Shown here in pieces: positions 9,310 to 24,870 of a stretch of DNA of 64,000 bases; positions within the stretch are counted from its first letter, which is position 1; each line of letters begins with the position of its first letter. Both the position numbers and the translations under genes were made by a program. Origin of the DNA: Chromatocurvus halotolerans (GTDB lineage Bacteria; Pseudomonadota; Gammaproteobacteria; Pseudomonadales; Halieaceae); NCBI RefSeq assembly GCF_004340525.1, contig NZ_SLWX01000003.1:248001-312000 (forward strand), read 5' to 3'. The notes under the pieces were generated by a model. The model worked only from the letters and a program-made list of their open reading frames with translations, searched no databases and was not told the DNA's origin.

Positions 9310-9344
9310 CCCCGGCGTGTCGACCAGACTGTCACACGCCGGGG
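9310..9344 (+). terminator. Hairpin ending the puf operon
   Basis: CCCCGGCGTGT (9310-9320) and ACACGCCGGGG (9334-9344) form a perfect 11-bp stem with a 13-nt loop, followed by CTTCTTCATTTCT. The T tract is interrupted, so termination may be incomplete; read-through would enter idi, which starts 43 bp later. Confidence 0.7.
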
Positions 9345-9386
9345 CTTCTTCATTTCTCAAGCCGCAATGCGGCGCGGAGTCCCTGT

Positions 9387-10007
9387 ATGCAAAAGCCACG
9401 ATGGCAGCAGGTCTCTTTTGCTGAGGAACCCCTGATCCTGGTCAATGCCCGGGACGAACCCTGTGGTTTCGACAGCAAGCTCAATGTTCACGCGGGTGCC
9501 GGTAAGCTGCATCGCGCGTTTTCCATTTTTCTTTTCCGCGATTCCGAACACGTTCTTCTGCATCGGCGGAGCGCGGAAAAGCCTCTCTGGCCCGGCTACT
9601 GGACCAACAGTTGCTGCAGTCATCCCCGGCGGGGCGAGTGCAACAGGATCGCCACGTCACGCCGGCTGGAGCAGGAGTTGGGCGTGTCGGCGGAGCTGCG
9701 CTATCTCTACCGCTTCCAGTATCAGGCAGCCTTTGGCGATCTCGGCTCTGAACATGAGCTGTGTTCCGTGTATATCGGCAGGCTTGACGACGAGCAGGAG
9801 CTGCGTGTCAATCGCAGTGAGATCTCTGGGTGGGACTGGTTCCATGTGGATGACGTGGACAAGTGGCTGGCAGCGTCGCCGGAAACGCTCACACCCTGGT
9901 TCAAGCTCGAGTGGCAGCAGCTGCGGGGTCGCCATGCGGCAGATATCAGATCCCTGTTTACTGATGCTGGGAATTCGACTTCACGACCCCACGCCGTCGG
10001 TGAGTAG
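9387..10007 (+). CDS. idi: Isopentenyl-diphosphate delta-isomerase, type I
   Basis: Idi interconverts isopentenyl and dimethylallyl diphosphate and so feeds phytol and carotenoid synthesis. The 206-residue protein has the Nudix-like type-I fold: LNVHAGAGKLHRAFSIFLF, then WTNSCCSHP with the catalytic cysteine at Cys77 and the metal-binding His79, and a later acidic stretch (GSEHELCSVY) containing the second active-site glutamate. The start is supported by GGAG about 9 bp upstream. It is somewhat longer than the Escherichia coli enzyme because of its C-terminal tail. An idi gene inside a photosynthesis cluster is also known in other purple bacteria. Confidence 0.94.
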   Translation: MQKPRWQQVSFAEEPLILVNARDEPCGFDSKLNVHAGAGKLHRAFSIFLFRDSEHVLLHRRSAEKPLWPGYWTNSCCSHPRRGECNRIATSRRLEQELGVSAELRYLYRFQYQAAFGDLGSEHELCSVYIGRLDDEQELRVNRSEISGWDWFHVDDVDKWLAASPETLTPWFKLEWQQLRGRHAADIRSLFTDAGNSTSRPHAVGE

Positions 10008-10030
10008 AGCGTCGGCGAGTCTTTGCGGCC

Positions 10031-10048
10031 GCCCGGATATATCCGGGC
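10031..10048 (+). terminator. Possible hairpin behind idi
   Basis: GCCCGGATATATCCGGGC is a perfect 18-bp palindrome 24 bp after the idi stop. It has no T run, so its role as a terminator is uncertain. Confidence 0.4.
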
Positions 10049-10072
10049 AGCCGCCGCGTTTATCACAGGCAT

Positions 10073-10106
10073 AAAAAAACCGCCTGCGCACGTGCTGCGC
10101 AGACGG
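10073..10106 (-). terminator. Rho-independent terminator of hemN
   Basis: On the minus strand CCGTCTGCGCA (from 10106) pairs with TGCGCAGGCGG (to 10080), 10 of 11 bases matching, with a 5-nt loop, and is followed by seven T residues (10079-10073). It lies 18 bp behind the hemN stop codon. Confidence 0.85.
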
Positions 10107-10124
10107 CTCTCGATGGCTGCCCGA

Positions 10125-11456
10125 TCAGAGGACGGCGAGACCGCGAAAGTGCGGTGAGGCATCGCCCCAGAGCTGGTGAAGCGCAAAGCGACCATACTCC
10201 GTCACCTCGATTTTTTCCGGGGTGACCTGCACCAGTCCATCGCGCTCAAGTTCCGCGAGTGTGTTGGTTTCGCCGTTGGTTTCCAGCAGATCGCGGTAAT
10301 CTGACAGCTGCAGATTACACATGAGATCGTTCATGGCCTGGCGGCGTCTGCGCTCGGACTCACTGACAAGCATTCCCGACTGCAGTGGCAGATTGCCGCT
10401 CTGGATGGATTGTCGCCAATCATCGAGCTGCACCTGATTCTGGACGTTGGCGGAACCGATCTGGCTGATGGCGTCGGCGCCGAATCCAAACAGATCGCCG
10501 GCGTGCTGTGCCGTGTAGCCTACCCAGTTGCGGTGAAGCTTGCCGTCGAGTCGGGCGATGGACAGGGGGTCGTCACGGTGTGCAAAGCAGTCCAGTCCTA
10601 CCCAGTCGTAATCGTTCTCGAGCATGGCCTCACAGGCGCTGTTGAACATGGCCACCTTGTCGGCCAGCGACGGCAGGCTGGAGGTATCGATAGCGCGCTG
10701 ATGCTTGAAAATATCCGGCCTGCGTGAAAATGCATGACAGACGATGCGTTCCGGCGCTAGCTCTACCATGCGCCCGACGGTTTCCTGAATACTGCCGAGG
10801 GTCTGGTTGGGAAGCCCGTACACCAGATCCATGCCGATGGTGTCAAAGCCCTCGCTGCGGGCACTGCCGAGTACATCCTGCAGCATGGGCAGGGAATGTG
10901 ACCGGCCCACCGCCAGCTGAACCGCGCTGTCGATATCGCGGACCTGGAAGTTGATGATCTTGAATCCCAGGCCCTTGAGCAGTGCCAGCTGTGATGGTGA
11001 GCAGCGCTTGGGGCTGGCCTCCAGTGAGGTTTCTGTTTCGCTGGAAACGCCGAAATGCTTGTCGACGATATCCATCAGCCGGGACAGCTGGGTATCGCTC
11101 AGGTAATTTGGCGTCCCGCCTCCCAGGTGCAACTGCGTTAACGGTAGATGACGGCCGATGCGGTCGGTGACCATCTCGATTTCCTGCTCGAGGCAATTGA
11201 GATAGTCGTCAATGGTGTCGCCGTTGTGCGTCACGGTGGTGTGGTGATCACAGCTCAGGCAGCGGGACGGACAGAATGGCAGGCGTATGTGAATGGCGAT
11301 ATTCCTGCTGCCCGTGGCGCTCCAGGAGGACAGCACGTCGGCGTATTCGCCGGCGGTAAGCCCGGGAGCATGAACAGAGCCAAATAGCGGCGGCAATTGA
11401 TCGAGATCGCCGCTTGAGCGTGCGAGATAGTCAGGTAATTTGACCAGTGGGCTCAT
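10125..11456 (-). CDS. hemN: Oxygen-independent coproporphyrinogen III oxidase
   Basis: HemN is a radical-SAM enzyme that decarboxylates coproporphyrinogen III to protoporphyrinogen IX without oxygen. The 443-residue product has the CxxxCxxC cluster motif at Cys62, Cys66 and Cys69 (PFCPSRCLSCD), the HLGGGTPN motif (about 110-117), IGMDLVYGLPNQ and a HemN C-terminal domain, and is close to the normal family length. AGGAGGTG stands before the ATG. A perfect PpsR palindrome lies 157 bp upstream, so the gene seems to belong to the photosynthesis regulon and not to be simply a resident housekeeping gene. Confidence 0.94.
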   Translation of the reverse strand: MSPLVKLPDYLARSSGDLDQLPPLFGSVHAPGLTAGEYADVLSSWSATGSRNIAIHIRLPFCPSRCLSCDHHTTVTHNGDTIDDYLNCLEQEIEMVTDRIGRHLPLTQLHLGGGTPNYLSDTQLSRLMDIVDKHFGVSSETETSLEASPKRCSPSQLALLKGLGFKIINFQVRDIDSAVQLAVGRSHSLPMLQDVLGSARSEGFDTIGMDLVYGLPNQTLGSIQETVGRMVELAPERIVCHAFSRRPDIFKHQRAIDTSSLPSLADKVAMFNSACEAMLENDYDWVGLDCFAHRDDPLSIARLDGKLHRNWVGYTAQHAGDLFGFGADAISQIGSANVQNQVQLDDWRQSIQSGNLPLQSGMLVSESERRRRQAMNDLMCNLQLSDYRDLLETNGETNTLAELERDGLVQVTPEKIEVTEYGRFALHQLWGDASPHFRGLAVL

Positions 11457-11612
11457 CGAGCACCTCCTAGTGTACGCTGCGGTACAACTGGTCTGGCAGT
11501 GACTCCTCTGCTGGTGCAGAGAGGTGTCAGATAACAGTTTTTAGACAGTGGGTACGTTAATTTCCGGTTTCTGTTTGTTTTCACTTTCCAGAGTAGAAGC
11601 CGCTGATAGTTC

Positions 11613-11630
11613 TGTCAAATAATATTGACA
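11613..11630 (-). promoter_or_regulatory. PpsR/CrtJ palindrome and -35 box upstream of hemN
   Basis: TGTCAAATAATATTGACA is a perfect TGTCA-N8-TGACA palindrome. Read on the minus strand its end supplies TTGACA, with TACTCT 17 bp downstream (11595-11590) as a poor -10 match. The hemN start codon is 157 bp from the site, which would leave a leader of about 125 nt. The end of puhE is only 34 bp on the other side, so the site can only serve hemN. Confidence 0.75.
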
Positions 11631-11663
11631 CTATTCCTGCTGGCGCAGGGTTTGGCGTTGCGC

Positions 11664-12551
11664 TCAAAAGGCCGGAGAGCGAGTCCCCTGGCCCGATGTT
11701 GTGTTTGTCGCCGCTTTGGCACCCGGCATGGCGGCCACCTTGCAGGCAGGCGGCTTGCGGGCAGTCGTTCGCTGGCTGGTGCGGGCGCGAACCCGGTCCG
11801 CCGCCGTGATCGCCCACTGCCAGAGTGCACTGTCGCGTACCGGCAGGACCAGGAACCAGTGTTCCAGAATGGCCAGCGCGAGCAGCGTACAGACCAGCGA
11901 GGCCGCAAGACGGTCCACCGCATTGTCCGCGCCGGAGGCCTCCAGGGCGAGCAGGGTGGCCGCGATCGTTGCCAGCCCCACGGAAAAGGGAAACAGCCAG
12001 TTCATTGCCCGGGTGCGCATATAGCTGACCAGGTAGCGGTTACGCTCTGGCAGCCAGTGTTCGTTGAAATTGGACACCCCCAGGTACAGATTCAGCTTGG
12101 CGCTCCAGCGCATCAGCCACAGTGTCAGGTAGGTTCCCGCTGCCACCTGATTCGGAGCCTCCCAGGACAGGGCGATGATCGCGATCCCGCAGGCGATGAC
12201 AGCCAGTTCATGGTGAATGCTGGTCGCTACCGCAAGTCGGAAACGCTGCCAGCCGTTAATGCCGGCGGGGCAGGGCTGGCTGTTGTTGCCTGTGAGGAAG
12301 CCCATCAGGTAGCTGATCTCCAGCGCGCCCCAGACGGTCAGCGCCACCGCGAAACCGGCAATTGCAGCAGACTGGGAGTGCTGTCCGGCAATGCCGGGCA
12401 GCAGGGCGAGGCTGGCAAGTGCCAGCAGTGCAAAGCCGCCCACGCTCCAGGCGTGGCTGCGGCTGGGCAGCAGATTCAGGTAGAGAATAATGCCAGTGCT
12501 GAGCCACCAGCCCAGCAGGGAAATTGAAACAGCGAGCAGATAGCTGGACAT
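11664..12551 (-). CDS. puhE: Photosynthetic complex assembly protein PuhE (DUF3623)
   Basis: PuhE is a polytopic membrane protein of the puh operon needed for normal reaction-centre and bacteriochlorophyll levels; its biochemical function is unknown. The 295-residue product has about seven hydrophobic segments and recognisable family stretches WGALEISYLMGFLTG, ATSIHHELAVIACG and LGVSNFNEHWLPERNRYL. The last 45 residues or so (from about RVRARTSQRTT) are basic, of low complexity and not clearly part of the conserved domain. It is the last gene of the long bchF-to-puh unit, 10 bp after puhC, and the next gene on the strand (hemN) has its own promoter. Confidence 0.9.
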   Translation of the reverse strand: MSSYLLAVSISLLGWWLSTGIILYLNLLPSRSHAWSVGGFALLALASLALLPGIAGQHSQSAAIAGFAVALTVWGALEISYLMGFLTGNNSQPCPAGINGWQRFRLAVATSIHHELAVIACGIAIIALSWEAPNQVAAGTYLTLWLMRWSAKLNLYLGVSNFNEHWLPERNRYLVSYMRTRAMNWLFPFSVGLATIAATLLALEASGADNAVDRLAASLVCTLLALAILEHWFLVLPVRDSALWQWAITAADRVRARTSQRTTARKPPACKVAAMPGAKAATNTTSGQGTRSPAF

Positions 12552-12561
12552 TGACCGGTCG

Positions 12562-13017
12562 CTATCGGGTAGCTGCGACGGCTTTGTTCAACAGCGTGTT
12601 GAAGGAGCCGATATTGGTTTGACCGAATGCCACCAGGTTTATGTACGTGCCCACTGACGGATCCTCTATTACCATGCTGCCATCTGCGTATGAGACCAGA
12701 CGAAATGGCGGCGTCATGTCGATATCGCGACTGCGACGTTCGCGTGCCATGCTGCGCATGACGCCGCGGATGAAGCTGTCCTCGGCGGGCTCCAGCGTGG
12801 CGATATGGCTGTCAGTGCTCTGTTCGAAAACGTGCACTTCACCACCGCCAACATCAACGAAGCGCAGCGCGACCTGGTGTACCACTTCACTGTCGACCGT
12901 TGTGTCCGGTGTAAAGCCGGAGAGCCGCATGGCGGCCACCGTTGCCACCGTCATGATAACAATCGCGCCGACCAGGGTTGCCAGCCAGCGCGTCGGTGAC
13001 CAGTGGCGCAGACTCAC
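12562..13017 (-). CDS. puhC: Photosynthetic complex assembly protein PuhC
   Basis: PuhC supports assembly of the reaction-centre/LH1 core. I place the start at a GTG (13017) whose GTGA overlaps the puhB stop; this gives 151 residues with one N-terminal membrane anchor (about residues 10-32, WLATLVGAIVIMTVATVAAM) and a periplasmic domain with LRFVDVGGGEVHVFE, SFIRGVMRSMARERR and PFRLVSYADGSMVIEDP, all typical of the family. The frame continues upstream to 13218, but that part overlaps puhB and has a composition unlike a real N-terminus. Confidence 0.9.
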   Translation of the reverse strand: MSLRHWSPTRWLATLVGAIVIMTVATVAAMRLSGFTPDTTVDSEVVHQVALRFVDVGGGEVHVFEQSTDSHIATLEPAEDSFIRGVMRSMARERRSRDIDMTPPFRLVSYADGSMVIEDPSVGTYINLVAFGQTNIGSFNTLLNKAVAATR

Positions 13018-13682
13018 GCCAGCGCTCCCGCCTGTTCCAGTTCGCGCGAGTCGGGCTGTCGGGTCGGTTTCGAGACACTGACTGCCGCGTTGGTGCGAAC
13101 GTCGTCTCGATGCGCCGCGACGGCAGCAGCCAGTTCCCCGGCAACCCGGGTGGCATCCGGTACGTTGCGCAGCATCGGTATGACGGGTGACATGCTCCAC
13201 GGGCGTGCGTGGGGCCACAGCGCCCAGTAGGAGATCCGTTCGCCGTCCTCGAGCCGCAGGGCAATGTCACCGCTGCCATCGTTGAATGCACGCAGGTCCG
13301 CAGCGTGCATCCGGTCGAAGGGCAGGTTGATCATCATCGGTATCGCGACGCCGAAGCGCAATACCACGCGCTTGTTGGTTATCGTGTACACGGTGCTGCG
13401 TGCGAACAGCCAGGCCAGTCCGGACAGGAGCGCCAGGGTGAACAGGCCCAGCCCGGCCTGCCAGGCCAGGCTGGCAATGCCGCCGGCGACGTCGCCGCCG
13501 CCGCTGTAGTGGATCACCTGGTGCGCGCCGATGAGGACGGCAAAGTAGAGCCCGAACTGCTGGACTCTGAATGTTCGCCGCGCCATGCTGCGCCAGTCAG
13601 GTGAACCCTGCCAGGTCATGTGCTCGCCGGCCGGGAGTTCCTCGGGCAGGCCTTTTACCGGTTCGATTTCATACTCGTTCAT
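13014..13682 (-). CDS. puhB: Photosynthetic complex assembly protein PuhB
   Basis: PuhB is a membrane protein that helps reaction-centre assembly in Rhodobacter. The 222-residue product begins with EYEIEPVKGLPEELPAGEHMTWQGSP, a family hallmark (here split), has two or three hydrophobic helices (about 40-100) and then a bacterial PH-like domain with STVYTITNKRVVLRFGVAIP and INLPFDRM. It overlaps puhA (13679-13682) and puhC (13014-13017) by 4 bp each, so the three puh genes are probably coupled in translation. Confidence 0.93.
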   Translation of the reverse strand: MNEYEIEPVKGLPEELPAGEHMTWQGSPDWRSMARRTFRVQQFGLYFAVLIGAHQVIHYSGGGDVAGGIASLAWQAGLGLFTLALLSGLAWLFARSTVYTITNKRVVLRFGVAIPMMINLPFDRMHAADLRAFNDGSGDIALRLEDGERISYWALWPHARPWSMSPVIPMLRNVPDATRVAGELAAAVAAHRDDVRTNAAVSVSKPTRQPDSRELEQAGALA

Positions 13683-14500
13683 ATCAGTGGCTCCGTGCGT
13701 TCAGCCGTTGCGTAAAGGGTACCTCCGCCGTAGTAGGCGCAGACCTGATCCTCTTCCTGCAGCGTGATCTGGTCAGGATTGGCCAGCGTCGGGACGTTGG
13801 CGAAGTGCTCAGCCTTGATGGAACGCACGCGTACGGTGCCGTCCTTGCCACTGACACGCGCCAGCGTGATCGGGAGCAGTACGCGGCGGGGGCCTGCTTC
13901 AGCGGTACCCTCGTAACCTTCGGTGTCGGCAACCGGGGCGTGGAAGCCACTGCAGGCAACCTCCAGGTAGCGCACCTGCGGTTCAGCGCGATCTACCCAC
14001 AGATCGACGACTTCGCCGGCTTTCTCACCGTCGAGGCCATAGACCGCCTTGCCGCGGGGATCCGGGTCTTTCTCATTGACGGCAAAGTCCGTCGCCACAC
14101 GCATCGGGACGATTTTCGGCTGGCCGTCAATGGTCATGTCCGGCACCTGTGGACGTATCGCCCAGGCTCCGGGACCAACGCCGTCACGCATCGGGTCCCC
14201 GGTGGGGTGATACGCTGAGCCAAAGGTGCCGTCTAGCGGGCTTGCCGCCATTTCGTATTCCGCCGGATCCTGTCGCGGCGCCATGACCGAATCCTGTCCA
14301 TGCGGCATCAGGTATTCCTTGGTGTCCGGCAGGTCAGGAAAACCGACGACGCGGACATTGCGGTGAGCGTCGGTGAGCAGTGGATAGCCCTCGCGTTTAC
14401 CCTCCCGGTGCAGGTAAAGCACCAGAAGCAGAAAAAACAGCCAGAAGGCGTAGAGCGCCAGTTGTGCTACGTCAATGTAGCCAGTGATTGCACCTGTCAT
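13679..14500 (-). CDS. puhA: Photosynthetic reaction centre H subunit
   Basis: PuhA (273 residues) caps the cytoplasmic side of the reaction centre and guides protons to the QB site. One N-terminal membrane helix (about 10-30) is followed by YLHREGKREGYPL, a strongly conserved element, and a beta-rich cytoplasmic domain with GKAVYGLDGEKAGEVVDLW, VRYLEV and LLPITLARV, and the C-terminal DQVCAYYGGGTLYA. The length is normal. It follows lhaA by 25 bp and leads the puhABCE genes. Confidence 0.97.
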   Translation of the reverse strand: MTGAITGYIDVAQLALYAFWLFFLLLVLYLHREGKREGYPLLTDAHRNVRVVGFPDLPDTKEYLMPHGQDSVMAPRQDPAEYEMAASPLDGTFGSAYHPTGDPMRDGVGPGAWAIRPQVPDMTIDGQPKIVPMRVATDFAVNEKDPDPRGKAVYGLDGEKAGEVVDLWVDRAEPQVRYLEVACSGFHAPVADTEGYEGTAEAGPRRVLLPITLARVSGKDGTVRVRSIKAEHFANVPTLANPDQITLQEEDQVCAYYGGGTLYATAERTEPLI

Positions 14501-14525
14501 ATCGAGACCTCCAGTTGGACTCTTG

Positions 14526-15953
14526 TCATTCGGGAAACTCCGCTAGGTAAAATGCCGGCTGCCTTACCGCCAGCTCGCCAGGACCGCGTACGAGCGGGCC
14601 GATGGTGATCAGTGCGGCAAACAGCACCGCGATTTCAAGATGATAGACCACGCCATAGCCGGTCGCCGGACCGCTCAGGGCAACCCCGAGCGTGCCTGCG
14701 TCGGCCATGTGCGTAACGATGTCGCGTATCGCGCCGCCCGCCGCGATGGCGAGGCCGGTCGCAGTAGCCTGCACCGCGCCCCAGGCGCCGAGGGCCATGC
14801 CGGCACCCCCCTGCTGGCCAAGGTTCATTGCCGCCGTCAGCGTGCCGACGGCGAAAAGCCCGTTGCCAAAGCCGATGACCAGCGTGCCGCTGCGGAACAG
14901 CATGGCAGAATCCAGTGGCGCAGACAGGATGACCGCCGCGAACGCAAAAATGCCGGCGACGGCGCCGTAGGCCGACAGTCGAATCGGATCGGCACCCTGG
15001 CTCAGCTGGCGCGACGCGATGATGAACGCCGCGAGCATGCCGAGGGCGAAGATGGCGGTGAGGCCGGTGGTGGCGCTCACCGACAGGCCGAGCACTTCGC
15101 CACCATAAGGCTCAAGCAGGATGTCCTGCATGGCGAAGCCGGCGCTGCCGAGTCCGACGGCAACCAGCATTCGCAGTGTGCGACCCTGTTCCCGGAACTG
15201 TGCCCAGGCCACGGCGAAGGGAGGGCGAGGGGCTTCCCGGTTGCGGGTGGGGTCGCGCGGCTCCTGCTTCCACAGGGCGGTGGCGTTTAGCAGCGCCGTC
15301 AGCGCCGCCGCCCCCTGTATGACCTGGATCAGTCTCAGCTGGCTGAAATCCGCCAGCAGTAGTGCAAACATGAACGAGCTGCCGATCATGCCCACCAGCA
15401 GCATCACGTACATCATCGCAACAACGCGCGGGCGGGTCTTTTCGGTACCCAGATCCGTCGCCAGCGCAAGACCTGCTGTCTGCGTGGTATGCATGCCCGC
15501 ACCCACCAGCAGGAACGCGAGCGCGGCGGCTGCCGGGCCCACCCAGCTGGGTCCCTGGAAGGGCTCGGCCAGTACCAGCAGGGCGAAGGGCATGATCGCC
15601 AGTCCACCGAACTGGGCCAGTGTGCCGAGCCAGATATAGGGCACCCTGCGCCAGCCAAGTGCGGATCGGTGATGGTCGCTGCGGAACCCGATCAGCGCGC
15701 GCAGCGGGGCGAACAGCAGAGGCAGTGACACCATGAGTGAAACCAGCCAGGCCGCCTGGCCAAGCTCCAGTACCAGCACCCGGTTCAGTGTACCGTTGAG
15801 CAACACGAACGCCATGCCCACGGAGATCTGGAACAGCGACAGCCGCAGCAGGCGCCCGAGCGGGAGATCTTCGGTTACGGCGTCGGCAAACGGCAGCCAG
15901 CGAGTCCCGACTCGTGCCAGAAAGGTCTGGGTAAATGCGACGGAGCGCTTCAT
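14526..15953 (-). CDS. lhaA: LhaA, PucC-family LH1 assembly transporter-like protein
   Basis: LhaA belongs to the BCD family of the major facilitator superfamily and promotes LH1 assembly, possibly by handing over pigments. The 475-residue product has twelve hydrophobic segments and family motifs: LFQISVGMAFVLLNGTLNRV, LRALIGFRSDHHRSALGWRR and AMQDILLEPYGGEVLGLSV. It lies between bchM and puhA, the place it occupies (as orf1696) in Rhodobacter. A second PucC-family member is encoded behind bchG; the two differ enough not to be recent duplicates. Confidence 0.93.
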   Translation of the reverse strand: MKRSVAFTQTFLARVGTRWLPFADAVTEDLPLGRLLRLSLFQISVGMAFVLLNGTLNRVLVLELGQAAWLVSLMVSLPLLFAPLRALIGFRSDHHRSALGWRRVPYIWLGTLAQFGGLAIMPFALLVLAEPFQGPSWVGPAAAALAFLLVGAGMHTTQTAGLALATDLGTEKTRPRVVAMMYVMLLVGMIGSSFMFALLLADFSQLRLIQVIQGAAALTALLNATALWKQEPRDPTRNREAPRPPFAVAWAQFREQGRTLRMLVAVGLGSAGFAMQDILLEPYGGEVLGLSVSATTGLTAIFALGMLAAFIIASRQLSQGADPIRLSAYGAVAGIFAFAAVILSAPLDSAMLFRSGTLVIGFGNGLFAVGTLTAAMNLGQQGGAGMALGAWGAVQATATGLAIAAGGAIRDIVTHMADAGTLGVALSGPATGYGVVYHLEIAVLFAALITIGPLVRGPGELAVRQPAFYLAEFPE

Positions 15954-15962
15954 TCTGCCGTC

Positions 15963-16663
15963 CTATTGTCGACGAAGCTCACACGCCTGAGACGTGTAAA
16001 AACCACTTTTTACCCGATGTCCGCGGCCGCGTTGCCAGGCGCGCAGAGACTCTGCCGTATCCAGTTGCCGGAACAGTTTCTCCTCGCCAATCGGCTCGAT
16101 GGAAGGCGCACGATCGCCCCGCGGAAACAGTGAGCCGGCTGCATGCATGACTGACAGCAGCGGTGTACGCGGTGCAAAGGTGAACACGATGCTGGTAGAC
16201 ACCTTGGACGCCAGCTGGGTCAAGACCTTGACCGCATCCCTGGCGTTGTAGTGAATCACCGAATCCATGGCGACGGCGTGATCGAAGTCGGCGAGATCCA
16301 GTTCGGACATGTCGCCGACCCGGAAGTCGATACTGCCCTCGCCGATTTCCGCAGGCACACGTTCGCGGGCCAGTTCAACCAGCGTCGGTGACAGGTCGAT
16401 GGCAACCACGTGCGCTCCCCGTCGTGCCGCCTCGACAGACAGCGCGCCGGTACCACAGCCGGCGTCGAGAACCCGCAATCCGCGCAGATCCCCGGGCAGC
16501 CAGCTGAGCAATGTGTTGCGCATTTCGTCGCGTCCCGCGCGCACGGTCTGCCGAATCCGGCTGACCGGTGCGTCCGAGGTCAATCGTGACCAGGCGTCCG
16601 CAGCGGTTCGATCGAAGTAGGTCTCGATCTCCGAGCGGCGCTCTTCGTAGGTGTTTTCGCGCA

Positions 16664-16664
<1 letters not shown>
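15963..16664 (-). CDS. bchM: Magnesium-protoporphyrin IX methyltransferase
   Basis: BchM transfers a methyl group from SAM to the ring-C propionate of Mg-protoporphyrin IX, making the AcsF substrate. The 233-residue product has the SAM motif VLDAGCGTGALSVEAARRG, the N-terminal EIETYFDRTAADAWSRLTSD typical of this family, and FTFAPRTPLLSVMHAAGSLFP plus GFYTSQACELRR near the end. It starts on the last base of the bchL stop (TGATG) and ends 9 bp before lhaA. Confidence 0.95.
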
Positions 16665-24629
<7,965 letters not shown>

Positions 24630-24667
24630 GGCGGCATCCGGTCGTCGTTATCGTGTCGTCAGGATCA

Positions 24668-24708
24668 AAGTTAGACGCACTGAAAGCGTATGTCAACTAA
24701 ACCTTACA
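24668..24708 (-). promoter_or_regulatory. Promoter of the bchF unit with PpsR palindrome (24691-24708)
   Basis: TGTCAACTAAACCTTACA at 24691-24708 fits TGT-N12-ACA. Its left half read on the minus strand gives TTGACA, followed after 17 bp by TAACTT (24673-24668), so the -35 box and the operator half-site are the same bases. The -10 is weak, which fits a promoter depending on derepression or an activator. Confidence 0.75.
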
Positions 24709-24716
24709 CAAAGTAT

Positions 24717-24734
24717 AGTCCACTTAAATTGACA
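24717..24734 (-). promoter_or_regulatory. Second, imperfect PpsR-type site between bchF and ppsR
   Basis: AGTCCACTTAAATTGACA differs from TGT-N12-ACA by one base and is separated from the perfect site at 24691-24708 by exactly 8 bp, the spacing also found before bchC. It lies 136 bp from the ppsR start and could allow cooperative binding or autoregulation. Confidence 0.6.
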
Positions 24735-24800
24735 AATGTCACTTTCTGGCTTTAACTTACGACTGCGGACGGGGGAAACTGAAGCAGGTATAAGGAAGTG

Positions 24801-24806
24801 TATAAT
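24801..24806 (+). promoter_or_regulatory. Candidate -10 box of ppsR
   Basis: A perfect TATAAT hexamer, 65 bp before the ppsR ATG. No good -35 hexamer is found at 16-18 bp, so the assignment is tentative. The PpsR-type sites end 66 bp upstream of it, so direct occlusion of this promoter by the repressor is not expected. Confidence 0.4.
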
Positions 24807-24870
24807 CGTCGCGCTGCGCCCTTAGAGGCGAAGGTAATTAAAACTAAATTTTTTATTCGGATCCAAATGC

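Noticed and set aside
9244-9435. Short open frame behind pufA (63 codons)
   Set aside because: It runs through two strong hairpins and into idi; no resemblance to PufX or other puf-linked peptides.
11471-11486. TGT-N10-ACA next to the hemN start
   Set aside because: Wrong spacing for PpsR/CrtJ; it overlaps the ribosome-binding region by chance.
11625-12527. 300-codon frame opposite puhE
   Set aside because: Shadow of puhE; low-complexity Gly/Gln/Arg-rich translation without domains.
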